Source: Mycolicibacterium austroafricanum (lineage in GTDB: Bacteria; Actinomycetota; Actinomycetes; Mycobacteriales; Mycobacteriaceae). Taken from it: DNA of 64,000 nucleotides. The stretch's first letter is position 1, and every line of letters begins with the position of its first letter. The stretch covers positions 62,001 to 126,000 of the forward strand of contig NZ_CACSIP010000056.1 of NCBI RefSeq assembly GCF_902705885.1. The letters run 5' to 3'. This document shows, in pieces, positions 16,481-25,293 of this stretch. The notes beneath the pieces are model-generated. The model ran no database searches. It had not been told where the DNA came from and saw only the letters and a program-made list of their open reading frames with translations. The translations under genes and the position numbers were made by a program.

Positions 16481-18190
16481 ATGACCACCGCACCGAACAC
16501 ATCTACCGGTTCACCGGCGCCTGCCAAGGCCGCCAAGCCCGCCAAGCGTCCCCGCGGCGAAGGCCAGTGGGCGCTCGGCTACCGCGAGCCGCTCAACCCC
16601 AACGAACAGTCCAAGAAGGACGACAACCCCCTCAACGTGCGTGCCCGCATCGAGGACATCTACTCGAAGAACGGCTTCGAGAGCATCGACAAGGGTGATC
16701 TGCGCGGCCGATTCCGCTGGTGGGGGCTGTACACCCAGCGCAAACCCGGCTACGACGGCACCTGGACCGGCGACGAGAACACCGACATGCTCGAGGACGA
16801 GTACTTCATGCTGCGGGTCCGCAGCGACGGCGGCGCCCTCACCACCGCTGCGCTTCGCACCCTCGGCGGTATCTCCACCGAGTTCGCCCGCGACACGGCA
16901 GACATCTCCGACCGGCAGAACATCCAGTACCACTGGATTGACGTCAAGAACATGCCGGAGGTCTGGCGCCGCCTCGACGAGGTGGGCCTGCAGACCACCG
17001 AGGCCTGCGGCGACTGCCCGCGCGTCGTGCTGGGCTCTCCGCTGGCCGGCGAGTCGCTCGACGAGGTGATCGACGGCACACCTGCGGTCGACGAGATCGT
17101 CAGGCGCTACATCGGCAAGCCGGAGTACTCCAACCTGCCGCGCAAGTTCAAGACCGCGATTTCCGGTCTGCAGGATGTCGTGCACGAGGTCAACGACGTG
17201 GCGTTCATCGGCGTCGAGCATCCCGAACACGGCCCCGGCTTCGACCTGTGGGTCGGCGGTGGGCTGTCCACCAACCCGATGCTGGGCCAGCGGGTGGGCG
17301 CCTGGGTGCCGCTCGACGAGGTGCCCGACGTCTGGGAGGGCGTGGTCAGTGTGTTCCGTGACTACGGCTACCGCAGGCTGCGCGCGAAGGCGCGACTGAA
17401 GTTCCTGATCAAGGACTGGGGCGTGGAGAAGTTCAGGAAGGTTCTCGAACAGGAATACCTGAAGCGGCCCCTGCTGGACGGACCGGCCCCCGACCCGGTG
17501 ACCCGGCCCATCGACCACGTCGGTGTGCAGAAGCTCAAGAACGGCCTCAACGCCGTCGGCGTCGCCCCGATCGCGGGCCGCGTGTCCGGCACGATCCTGA
17601 CGAAGGTCGCCGACCTGGCCGAGGCCGCCGGCAGCGACCGGGTCCGGTTCACGCCGTACCAGAAGCTGATCGTGCTCGACGTGCCCGACCACAAGCTCGA
17701 TGAGCTGCGCGCCGGACTGGACGCGCTGGGGCTGCCCTCCACCCCGTCGCATTGGCGGCGCAACCTGATGGCCTGCACGGGTATCGAGTTCTGCAAGCTG
17801 AGCTTCGCCGAGACCCGCAGCCGGTCCCAGACTCTGGTTCCAGAGCTGGAGCAGCGGCTCGAGGACATCAACTCCCAGCTCGACGTCCCGGTGACCATCA
17901 ACATCAACGGCTGCCCGAACTCGTGCGCGCGTATCCAGGTCGCCGACATCGGATTCAAGGGCCAGATGATCGACGAGGGGAACGGCCCCGAGGAAGGGTT
18001 CCAGGTCCATCTGGGCGGCAGCCTCGGTTTGGACAGCGGCTTCGGCCGCAAGCTGCGTCAGCACAAAGTCCTGGCCACCGAGCTCGGCGACTACATCGAG
18101 CGGGTTGTTCGCAACTTCGTGAAACAACGCGAGCATGGTGAGCGTTTCGCTACGTGGGCACTACGAGCAGACGAGGCGGACTTGAGGTGA
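16481..18190 (+). CDS. nirA: Ferredoxin-dependent sulfite reductase
   Basis: This 569-aa siroheme/[4Fe-4S] enzyme reduces sulfite to sulfide with six electrons from ferredoxin. It has the two-fold repeat of nitrite/sulfite reductases, with CGDCPR in the first half and the cluster ligands CTGIEFCKLSF (about residues 425-435) and NGCPNSCA (about 475-482) in the second. The length and N-terminus fit M. tuberculosis NirA (Rv2391), which is a sulfite reductase despite its name. The stop overlaps the cysH start by four bases (GTGA), so the genes form one operon, under the polycysteine leader. Confidence 0.95.
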   Translation: MTTAPNTSTGSPAPAKAAKPAKRPRGEGQWALGYREPLNPNEQSKKDDNPLNVRARIEDIYSKNGFESIDKGDLRGRFRWWGLYTQRKPGYDGTWTGDENTDMLEDEYFMLRVRSDGGALTTAALRTLGGISTEFARDTADISDRQNIQYHWIDVKNMPEVWRRLDEVGLQTTEACGDCPRVVLGSPLAGESLDEVIDGTPAVDEIVRRYIGKPEYSNLPRKFKTAISGLQDVVHEVNDVAFIGVEHPEHGPGFDLWVGGGLSTNPMLGQRVGAWVPLDEVPDVWEGVVSVFRDYGYRRLRAKARLKFLIKDWGVEKFRKVLEQEYLKRPLLDGPAPDPVTRPIDHVGVQKLKNGLNAVGVAPIAGRVSGTILTKVADLAEAAGSDRVRFTPYQKLIVLDVPDHKLDELRAGLDALGLPSTPSHWRRNLMACTGIEFCKLSFAETRSRSQTLVPELEQRLEDINSQLDVPVTININGCPNSCARIQVADIGFKGQMIDEGNGPEEGFQVHLGGSLGLDSGFGRKLRQHKVLATELGDYIERVVRNFVKQREHGERFATWALRADEADLR

Positions 18191-18894
18191 CGGATTTGAT
18201 CGCGGACACGGATCTGCAGGCGCTGGCCGAGCGTGGCGCGGCGGAACTCGGTGAGGACGCCAGCGCCGAGGACCTGCTGCGCTGGACCGACGAGAACTTC
18301 GGTGCCGACTACATCGTGGCCTCCAACATGCAGGATGCGGTGTTGGTCGATCTGGCTGCCAAGGTCCACCCCGGGGTGGACGTGCTGTTCCTCGACACCG
18401 GCTACCACTTCGTCGAGACCATCGGCACCCGCGACGCGGTCGAAGCGGTCTACGACATCAACGTCGTCAACGTGCGCCCTGAGCTCACCGTGGCCGACCA
18501 GGACTCGGTGCACGGCAAGGACCTGTTCGCCCGGGACGCGGCCGCGTGCTGCGGGATGCGCAAGGTCGAACCGTTGGGCAACGCGCTGAAGAACTACTCC
18601 GCATGGGTGACCGGAATCCGTCGGGTGGAAGCACCGACACGCGCCAACGCTCCATTGATCAGCTGGGACAAGGCTTTCGGGCTGGTGAAGATCAACCCGT
18701 TGGCGGCGTGGAGCGATGAGGCCATGCAGGATTACATCGACAACAACGGCATCCTGGTCAATCCTCTTGTCTTCGAGGGTTACCCGTCGATCGGTTGCGC
18801 ACCTTGCACGGCCAAGCCGCTCGAGGGCGCGGATCCGCGCAGCGGCCGCTGGGCCGGCCAGACGAAGACGGAATGCGGGCTGCACGCGTCGTGA
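18187..18894 (+). CDS. cysH: APS reductase
   Basis: This 235-aa thioredoxin-dependent adenylylsulfate reductase converts APS to sulfite, which NirA then reduces. The P-loop-like ASNMQDAVLVDL, DTGYHF and the [4Fe-4S] ligands CC (in AACCGMRKVEP) and CAPC mark it as an APS rather than PAPS reductase. The catalytic Cys is in the C-terminal ECGLH. The GTG start at 18187 overlaps the nirA stop (GTGA), and the stop overlaps the next start in the same way. An in-frame start 33 bases upstream would lie within nirA and is less likely. Confidence 0.95.
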   Translation: MTDLIADTDLQALAERGAAELGEDASAEDLLRWTDENFGADYIVASNMQDAVLVDLAAKVHPGVDVLFLDTGYHFVETIGTRDAVEAVYDINVVNVRPELTVADQDSVHGKDLFARDAAACCGMRKVEPLGNALKNYSAWVTGIRRVEAPTRANAPLISWDKAFGLVKINPLAAWSDEAMQDYIDNNGILVNPLVFEGYPSIGCAPCTAKPLEGADPRSGRWAGQTKTECGLHAS

Positions 18895-19592
18895 CGCTCG
18901 TGCTGACCGCGCACGGCAGCGCCGACCCGCGATCGGCGGCAACGGTGCGGTCGGTCGCCGACTGCATACGCCGGCTGCGGCCTGGTCTGGACACCCGGGT
19001 TGCGTTCTGCGAGCAGAACTCTCCGAATCTGCGCGACGTGCTCGCCACGGTGACGAATCGCGCGGTGGTCGTCCCGCTGCTCCTAGCCGACGCCTACCAC
19101 GCCCGGGTCGACATCCCGGCGATGATCGCCGAATCCGGCGCCGACGCCCGCCGGGCCGAGGTGCTCGGTGAGGACGACCGGTTGATCCATGTGCTGCGTC
19201 AGCGGCTCGAGCACGCCGGGGTCTCGCGACTGGATCCCGGCGTCGGGGTGCTGGTGACCGCGGTCGGCTCGTCCCATCCACAGGCCAACGCACGCACCGC
19301 GGTGGTGGCGCGTGAACTCACGCTCACCACCCTCTGGACGGCCACCACGGCGTTCGCAACCGGCCCGCAGCCCACGCCGGCGGAAGCCGCCGCGGAACTG
19401 CGTGCGCGGGGAGCCACCCGGCTGGTCATCGCGCCGTGGTTCCTTGCCCACGGTCGCATCACCGACCGGGTGGCGAAGTTCGCACGAACAGAAGGCATTC
19501 CGATGTCTGCGCCGCTGGGCGCACATCGCCAAGTGGCCGAAACGGTGCTGGACCGCTTCGACGCGGCGAGCGCCTCCCGGATGGCCGCCTAA
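18891..19592 (+). CDS. che1: Sirohydrochlorin ferrochelatase-like protein (Che1)
   Basis: This 233-aa CbiX/SirB-type chelatase begins VTLVLTAHGSADPRS, where the His of TAHGS is the metal-binding and catalytic residue. It contains the second-half VTAVGSSHPQAN and VIAPWFLAHGRI repeat with another His. It probably inserts Fe2+ into sirohydrochlorin to make the siroheme needed by NirA, which explains its place as the third gene of this operon (Rv2393 in M. tuberculosis). It starts at GTG 18891, overlapping the cysH stop. Its end overlaps the stop of the convergent pseudogene by three bases. Confidence 0.9.
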   Translation: MTLVLTAHGSADPRSAATVRSVADCIRRLRPGLDTRVAFCEQNSPNLRDVLATVTNRAVVVPLLLADAYHARVDIPAMIAESGADARRAEVLGEDDRLIHVLRQRLEHAGVSRLDPGVGVLVTAVGSSHPQANARTAVVARELTLTTLWTATTAFATGPQPTPAEAAAELRARGATRLVIAPWFLAHGRITDRVAKFARTEGIPMSAPLGAHRQVAETVLDRFDAASASRMAA

Positions 19593-20088
19593 GCGCCGGT
19601 CGCAGCGACCGGTGTGGGCACCGGCGGGGTCCAACGCCCGTCGAGTATCTCGGCACGAGGCCGGTAGAGCCGGATCAGATAATTCCACCCGTCCGGGGTC
19701 ACGATGGCATTCGGCGGGACTTCGCCCTCGGCCGACGGGACAAAACACACAGTGACCGAGCCGTCGGCGTCCCGGACACCCGTCACGCTGTTGACGGTGT
19801 AGAGGTTCGCGGCGTTCGGTTCGAAGAATCCGCGTGCGTTGTACACCGACACCGACCAGAACGCGTCGACCGGCACGTCGGTGAACACCATCTGATAGTC
19901 ACCGGGCGGAACCTGCGGGTCGCCCCCGATGTACGTCGCCTCCGACGTCGGCAGCCCACCCCACCCGGCAGCACATCCGATCAGGTGCCGGACCGGATCG
20001 ACCTCCCCCCGGCCACGGCCTGGTTGTCGGAGAACATCCGGTGGGTCTCCGCCCGGACGAAGTTGTCGACGTTGACCCGGATCGCCAT
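19589..20088 (-). pseudogene. DUF1254/DUF1214 protein with internal deletion and frameshift
   Basis: The first 28 codons, from ATG 20088 (MAIRVNVDNFVRAETH...), are the N-terminus of the DUF1254/DUF1214 family. After AVAGG the frame changes and the sequence resumes at EVDPVRHLIGCAAGWGGL, then DVPVDAFWSVSVYN and GWNYLIRLYRPRAEILDG, the family C-terminus. The middle, some 120-150 codons by comparison with remembered full-length members, is gone, and the two parts are out of frame at about 20005-20010. The C-terminal part still has an open frame, but a functional protein is unlikely. Intact relatives are probably lipid- or envelope-associated. Confidence 0.75.
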
Positions 20089-20229
20089 CGCGTAGTCCCC
20101 TGTCTCTTCCGCGCGCCCGCGCAGCGAATCGGAACTGCAGGCTATCGGAATCGCCTCAGCTCGGTGCGGCGCCGGCAGGGTTGCCGGCCCGCAGGGACTG
20201 GTCACTGGCGGCGACGGCCATCTCCGTGG

Positions 20230-21246
20230 TCATCCAGTCGCCTGCTTGTAGATCTTGGTGATGGCGCCGTGGTCCTTGTCGAACAGCTCGGGATCGACCT
20301 TCTCCCAGCCGCCGAGGTCGTCGATCGTCCACAGCTTCTCCGGGGCCGGGAACTTGTCGGCGAACTCGGCCAGCACGGCCGGGTCCACGGGCCGGAAGTT
20401 CGCCTCGGCCCACAGCGTCTGTGCCTCTTCGGTGAACTGGAAGTTCAGGAAGTCAGTCGCCTTGTCCCGGTGCCGACTGGTCGTCACCACCGCCGCCGGG
20501 TTCTCGATCTTGAACGTCTGCGGCGGGTTCACGTACTCCAGATCGAAGTTGAGCGCCTCGTTCTCGTAGGCCAGCAGCACGTCGCCGCTGCCCTGCTCGA
20601 ACACGTCGGTGGCCTCGCGCCCCGATGCCGGGCGCAGCTTGACGTGTTCGGTCACCAGTTCGTCGACGAATGCGATGCCGGCCTCGGGGTTTCGGCCACC
20701 GTCGCTGGCCCACGCGTACGGGGCCAGCAGATTCCACTTGGCCGCGCCCGAACTCAGCGGACTCGGGGTGATGACCTCGATTCCCGGCGCCAACAGGTCG
20801 TCCCAGTCCCGGATGTTCTTGGGGTTGCCGGGCCGCACCGCGAAGCTGACCACCGAACCGAACGGGATGCCCCGGGTGGCGCCCGCATCCCAGTCCTCGC
20901 TGACCTTTCCGGCCTCGACCAACCGGGTGATGTCGGGCGCGACCGAGAAATTCACCAGGTCAGCGGGCTTGCCGGACTCCACGTCCCGCGACTGGTCGCT
21001 GGAGGAGGCATACGACACGGTGACCGCCACGTCGGCACCTTCCTCGGTGGCGGCGAACGCGGGAGCCGCCTTGGCCCACCCGGGCTCCGGTACCGCGAAC
21101 GCGGCCATGGTCAGGGTGATCTCGGCGTCGGACGGGCCGGTGTCCTCGCCGACCACGTCACTGGGTCCACCGCCGCAGGCCGCGAGAAGGGTCACCGCCA
21201 GAGCGAGGGCCGCCCCCGTGCGCCACCGGGACGTGCCCCCGATCAC
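20230..21246 (-). CDS. subI: Sulfate-binding lipoprotein of an ABC transporter
   Basis: This 338-aa substrate-binding protein has a lipobox LLAAC near residue 22 of the GTG-started product. The mature part has the sulfate/thiosulfate-binding family pattern VTVSYASSSDQSRDVESGKPADLVNFS, VRPGNPKNIRDWDDL, PLSSGAAKWNLLAPYAW and VLLAYENEA. The start at GTG 21246 is fixed by a four-base overlap (GTGA) with the preceding 28-codon gene. In M. tuberculosis subI is followed by cysT-cysW-cysA1. Here no permease or ATPase genes follow; the next thing downstream is a pseudogene, so SubI must work with a transporter encoded elsewhere. Confidence 0.92.
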   Translation of the reverse strand: MIGGTSRWRTGAALALAVTLLAACGGGPSDVVGEDTGPSDAEITLTMAAFAVPEPGWAKAAPAFAATEEGADVAVTVSYASSSDQSRDVESGKPADLVNFSVAPDITRLVEAGKVSEDWDAGATRGIPFGSVVSFAVRPGNPKNIRDWDDLLAPGIEVITPSPLSSGAAKWNLLAPYAWASDGGRNPEAGIAFVDELVTEHVKLRPASGREATDVFEQGSGDVLLAYENEALNFDLEYVNPPQTFKIENPAAVVTTSRHRDKATDFLNFQFTEEAQTLWAEANFRPVDPAVLAEFADKFPAPEKLWTIDDLGGWEKVDPELFDKDHGAITKIYKQATG

Positions 21247-21329
21247 CGGGTGAGCAGCCACATGACGATGACGAGGACGATCAGCGCGACCAGCGCCATC
21301 GTCACGCGTGACCGCGGCATGCCGCTCAT
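21243..21329 (-). CDS. 28-aa single-pass membrane peptide
   Basis: A 28-codon ORF starts at ATG 21329, overlapping the TGA of the upstream 70-codon gene (ATGA), and ends in a GTGA overlap with subI. The sequence MSGMPRSR followed by MALVALIVLVIVMWLLTR is one transmembrane helix with a basic N-terminus. AAGGAG precedes it by about 6 bases. The two overlaps make it a convincing gene. It corresponds in position to the small Rv2401/Rv2401A genes upstream of subI. The function is unknown; it may be only a translational coupler or a transporter accessory. Confidence 0.7.
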   Translation of the reverse strand: MSGMPRSRVTMALVALIVLVIVMWLLTR

Positions 21330-21538
21330 GAGTCTGCTCCTTCGCTGTCTGCGACGTCCCGGTGACGGCGCATCCGCTGGCGAAGCCGGATACCGTTACC
21401 CAGGGCACCGTCGAGCAACACCGCGATGCCGTACGCCAGCGACAGCACCACCGGCATCACCACCACCGTCTGCACGACGAACGGCAGACCGGTGAGCCAG
21501 AGCTCCACGCCGTCCCACCAACCGAGAAAGCCGTTCAT
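21326..21538 (-). CDS. 70-aa membrane protein
   Basis: This small protein has one long hydrophobic region (GLPFVVQTVVVMPVVLSLAYGIAVLLDG, about residues 17-44) followed by a basic, then acidic tail. It is the first gene of a three-gene coupled unit with the 28-aa peptide and subI. I do not know a function. It is divergent from the trehalase gene. Confidence 0.75.
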   Translation of the reverse strand: MNGFLGWWDGVELWLTGLPFVVQTVVVMPVVLSLAYGIAVLLDGALGNGIRLRQRMRRHRDVADSEGADS

Positions 21539-21624
21539 CCGGTCAGACTATGCGTCCGGCGATCACCGAACACACCCGGTGTTCTGAGTAGACGACGGGG
21601 TGCCCGGCAGTTGATGATGTGCCA

Positions 21625-23628
21625 ATGGCTTTGCAGCAAACCGAGGCTTCCGACGGCTCGACCGGCGACGGACGCTCATCCTTCACCGTGGTGCCCCAGC
21701 CGCTCTCGTACCCCGGCAGTACTCTGCGAAACCCGTTTCCTCCCATCGCGGACTACGCCTTCCTGTCCGACTGCGAGAACACCTGCCTGATCTCGTCGGC
21801 CGGTTCGGTGGAGTGGCTGTGTGTGCCGCGGCCCGACTCGCCGAGCGTGTTCGGGGCGATCCTGGACCGGGGCGCGGGACATTTCCGGCTGGGCCCCTAC
21901 GGGGTGTCGGTGCCCGCGGCCCGTCGCTACCTGCCGGGCAGCCTGATCCTGGAGACCACCTGGCAGACCCACACCGGCTGGCTGATCGTGCGTGATGCGC
22001 TGGTGATGGGCCCGTGGCACGACCTCGAGACCCGGTCCCGCACCCATCGCCGTACCCCGATGGACTGGGATGCCGAGCACATCCTGCTGCGCACCGTGAA
22101 GTGTGTGAGCGGCACCGTGGAAGTGGTGATGAACTGCGAGCCGTCGTTCGACTACCACCGGGTCAGCGCCGGCTGGGAGTACTCCGCCCAGGCGTACGGA
22201 GAGGCGATCGCGCGCGCCAACAAGAACCCTGACTCGCACCCGACGCTGCGGTTGACCACGAACCTGCGCATCGGGCTCGAGGGCCGCGAAGCCCGCGCCC
22301 GGACCCGGCTCAGTGAGGGCGACAACGTGTTCGTCGCGCTGAGCTGGTCGGGGCACCCGGCCCCTCAGACGTTCGAGGAAGCCGCCGACAAGATGTGGAA
22401 GACCAGCGAGTCCTGGCGGCAGTGGATCAACGTCGGCGACTTCCCCGACCACCCGTGGCGGTCCTACCTGCAGCGCAGCGCGCTGACGCTGAAGGGCCTG
22501 ACCTACTCCCCGACCGGCGCGCTGCTGGCGGCCCCGACCACGTCGCTACCCGAAACGCCCCAGGGTGAACGCAACTGGGACTACCGCTACGCATGGGTGC
22601 GCGACTCGACTTTCGCGCTGTGGGGTCTCTACACCCTGGGCTTGGACCGTGAGGCCGACGACTTCTTCGCGTTCATCGCCGACGTCTCCGGCGCCAACAA
22701 CGGCCAACGCCACCCTCTGCAGGTGATGTACGGCGTGGGTGGCGAACGCAGCCTCATCGAAGAGGAACTCAACCACCTGTCCGGCTACGACAGCGCCCGC
22801 CCGGTCCGGATCGGCAACGGCGCCTACAACCAGATGCAGCACGACATCTGGGGCACCATGCTCGACTCGGTGTACCTGCACACCAAGTCCCGCGAGCAGA
22901 TTCCGGAGACGCTGTGGCCGGTGCTCAAGGAACAGGTCGAGGAGGCCATCAAGCACTGGCGTGAACCCGACCGCGGGATCTGGGAGGTGCGCGGCGAGCC
23001 CCAGCACTTCACCTCGAGCAAGATCATGTGCTGGGTCGCGCTGGACCGCGGCGCGAAGCTGGCCGAACTGGAGGGCGAGAAGTCCTACTCCCAACAGTGG
23101 CGGGTGATCGCCGAGGAGATCAAGGCCGACATCCTCGAACACGGCGTCGACTCCCGCGGTGTGCTCACCCAGCGCTACGGCGACGACGCACTGGACGCCT
23201 CGCTGCTGCTGGCCGTGCTGACCCGCTTCCTGCCCTCCGACGACCCGCGCATCCGCGCCACCGTGCTGGCCATCGCCGACGAGCTCACCGAGGAAGGCCT
23301 GGTGCTGCGTTACCGGGTCGAGGAGACCGACGACGGGCTGGCCGGCGAAGAGGGCACCTTCACGATCTGTTCGTTCTGGCTGGTGTCGGCGCTGGTGGAG
23401 ATCGGTGAGTTCAACCGGGCCAAGCATCTGTGCGAGCGGTTGCTGTCGTTCGCCAGCCCGCTGCATCTGTATGCCGAGGAGATCGAGCCCCGTACCGGTC
23501 GCCACCTGGGCAACTTCCCGCAGGCGTTCACCCACCTGGCCCTGATCAACGCGGTGGTGCACGTCATCCGCGCCGAAGAAGAAGCCGACACCTCCGGCAA
23601 CTTCCAGCCGGCCAACGCCCCGATGTAG
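21625..23628 (+). CDS. Trehalase, glycoside hydrolase family 15
   Basis: This 667-aa GH15 enzyme hydrolyses alpha,alpha-trehalose to two glucose and is the mycobacterial trehalase (Rv2402 / MSMEG_4535 type). It has an N-terminal beta-sandwich domain (DYAFLSDCENTCLIS...VEWLCVPRPDSPSVFGAILD) and an (alpha/alpha)6 catalytic domain with NWDYRYAWVRDSTFALW (about residues 314-330) and the second acid in EEGTFTICSFWLVSAL (about 571-586). The ATG at 21625 gives the same N-terminus as homologues (MALQQTE); a GTG six bases upstream is possible. It is cytosolic: no signal peptide. Confidence 0.9.
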   Translation: MALQQTEASDGSTGDGRSSFTVVPQPLSYPGSTLRNPFPPIADYAFLSDCENTCLISSAGSVEWLCVPRPDSPSVFGAILDRGAGHFRLGPYGVSVPAARRYLPGSLILETTWQTHTGWLIVRDALVMGPWHDLETRSRTHRRTPMDWDAEHILLRTVKCVSGTVEVVMNCEPSFDYHRVSAGWEYSAQAYGEAIARANKNPDSHPTLRLTTNLRIGLEGREARARTRLSEGDNVFVALSWSGHPAPQTFEEAADKMWKTSESWRQWINVGDFPDHPWRSYLQRSALTLKGLTYSPTGALLAAPTTSLPETPQGERNWDYRYAWVRDSTFALWGLYTLGLDREADDFFAFIADVSGANNGQRHPLQVMYGVGGERSLIEEELNHLSGYDSARPVRIGNGAYNQMQHDIWGTMLDSVYLHTKSREQIPETLWPVLKEQVEEAIKHWREPDRGIWEVRGEPQHFTSSKIMCWVALDRGAKLAELEGEKSYSQQWRVIAEEIKADILEHGVDSRGVLTQRYGDDALDASLLLAVLTRFLPSDDPRIRATVLAIADELTEEGLVLRYRVEETDDGLAGEEGTFTICSFWLVSALVEIGEFNRAKHLCERLLSFASPLHLYAEEIEPRTGRHLGNFPQAFTHLALINAVVHVIRAEEEADTSGNFQPANAPM

Positions 23629-23637
23629 CGGCCCGAG

Positions 23638-24369
23638 CTACTTCCGGGGCACGTTGTCGATCATCGCCGTGGCGATCTCGGCGGCTTCGTCGGTGATGCG
23701 GTACCCACACGCCCACGCCTCCACCGTCAGGTTGGCGACCAGCGTCACCGCGTGCTGACAGCCCCAGCCGTCGGCACCTTCCTGGTTGGCGGTCTGGGTG
23801 ATCATGGTGTCGTCCATCTGCAGGTCCTCGAGTGCCCACAGATAATCGCCGTCCCCCACCCCGATCGCGTTGTTGGCGCAGTCTGCCCAGATGGCCGCCG
23901 ACTTGTCGAAGAACTCCTGGGCGTTCTCGGCGGCCGGATACAACACCGCCGTCTGCTCGACCCAGTGGTCGTTGTCGTCGGTGGGTTCGCGGGCCACCTG
24001 ATCACGGACCGCCGTCCAGCCCGTGCCCGCATACACCGGTTCCTCGGCGCCGTACACCGCGCCGAGACAGTCGGGGTCGGACACCTTTGCGGAATGGTCG
24101 GTCATCTGGTCGAGTTCGCTGGTGACCTTCATCTGCGTCGCACCCATGATCCCGTTGAGCTCACCGATGGTGAGCAGCACGGCGTCCAAATCGGCCTCGT
24201 CCAGCGGCGGGACGTCCACCGGGACACCCTGGCCCGGGCTCTGACGGGTCGCCGTGCCCTGCACCGAGTGCACGCACCCCGTCAGCAGCACCGACGCAAC
24301 GAGCACCGCGGCGACGGCACCGACGCAGCGGTTCGCGAGCACAGTCACCGGGTGGTCGGTCAGGGACAC
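23638..24369 (-). CDS. Lipoprotein with PknH-like sensor domain
   Basis: This protein of about 243 aa has a lipobox LLTGC near residue 33 and the extracellular sensor fold of mycobacterial PknH C-termini: two conserved cysteines (DPDCLGAVYG and WADCANN), WGCQHAV and VEAWACGYRITDEAAEIATAMIDNV. Such proteins sit on the outer face of the membrane and are thought to bind small ligands. The start is uncertain; GTG codons at 24369, 24348 and 24342 are all in frame. It holds the place of lppR (Rv2403c). It lies next to a second lipoprotein of the same family, likely its paralogue. Confidence 0.8.
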   Translation of the reverse strand: MSLTDHPVTVLANRCVGAVAAVLVASVLLTGCVHSVQGTATRQSPGQGVPVDVPPLDEADLDAVLLTIGELNGIMGATQMKVTSELDQMTDHSAKVSDPDCLGAVYGAEEPVYAGTGWTAVRDQVAREPTDDNDHWVEQTAVLYPAAENAQEFFDKSAAIWADCANNAIGVGDGDYLWALEDLQMDDTMITQTANQEGADGWGCQHAVTLVANLTVEAWACGYRITDEAAEIATAMIDNVPRK

Positions 24370-24400
24370 CCAGGCATTGTGCCCGCCGGACACGGCGTCG

Positions 24401-25144
24401 TCAGCGCCGCGCCGCGATCTTGTCGAGAATGAGTTCGGTGACACCGACGGCTGACCGCTCGCCGGCTGCCGCCCGGGGGTCGGTCAGCTCCACGTCGACG
24501 ATGCAGTCTCCGGCCAACCCCAGAGCACGCGAGGTGGCCGTGGAACCGGGACCTGCGGTTGCGTGCAGCACGCTCGCCGAGACCACCCGATCGTCGAGCG
24601 CGACGCCGAAAACCCTGCTCAACTCGTCGGCTCCGGGCCCGGCGTGCTGCAGCGCCACCGTCTGACCGTTGCAGCGCCGCCACTGGTCGGTGAGCGTGGC
24701 GAAGAACTCCTGCGCGTCGGCGGCGCTGGCCATCTGCACCACCCCGAAGAAACCGGACACCGGAGGCCCGTCGAAGCCGCCCCCGGCCCAGGAACCGGTG
24801 GCCACCGCCTGCACGGGGCCGTCGTCGTAGACGATCTTCTGCAGGCGGTACGCGGTGCTGACGCAGTGCACCGGGGTCGCCTGCACCTCGCCGACGCTGC
24901 GCAGCAGCATGTCGGCGTCACCCTCGACGAGCTGGCCCATCAGAGCGTCGGGTCCGGTCCCGAGCGTCGCGGACAGTTCCTGCGCGTTTGGAAGGAACTG
25001 GCCGAGCGGAACCGCCCTCGAGGGTTGGGCGGCCTCGACAATGCGCACCACCGGCCGCTGGTCGACCGGTGCGCCCACACAGCCGGTCAGCGCACAACCA
25101 GCAGTCACCATCGCAGCCAGAGCCGCCCAGCGCGCTGCCGACAT
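24401..25144 (-). CDS. Second lipoprotein with PknH-like sensor domain
   Basis: This 247-aa protein starts at ATG 25144 after AAAGAGGCGGC. The signal sequence ends in the lipobox ALTGC (about residue 22). The mature region has the family pattern with HCVSTAYRLQ, QWRRCNGQTV, DDRVVSASVLHATAG and GDCIVDVELTDP, and the C-terminal helix VTELILDKIAAR. It is transcribed toward the first lipoprotein gene, 31 bases apart, so the two are probably one unit. The exact ligand is unknown. Confidence 0.8.
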   Translation of the reverse strand: MSAARWAALAAMVTAGCALTGCVGAPVDQRPVVRIVEAAQPSRAVPLGQFLPNAQELSATLGTGPDALMGQLVEGDADMLLRSVGEVQATPVHCVSTAYRLQKIVYDDGPVQAVATGSWAGGGFDGPPVSGFFGVVQMASAADAQEFFATLTDQWRRCNGQTVALQHAGPGADELSRVFGVALDDRVVSASVLHATAGPGSTATSRALGLAGDCIVDVELTDPRAAAGERSAVGVTELILDKIAARR

Positions 25145-25293
25145 GCCGCCTCTTTCGTCACAGGTGCTACTTACTCTGGCGTCTTGATAGCACGCGACGG
25201 ACACTCATGCGACCGCTTCGATCGACAACTTGAGGTCAGCCTTGCGCCACGTCGGCCGATCGCGCTCGACCACCGGGGCAGGAGAACCGGACA

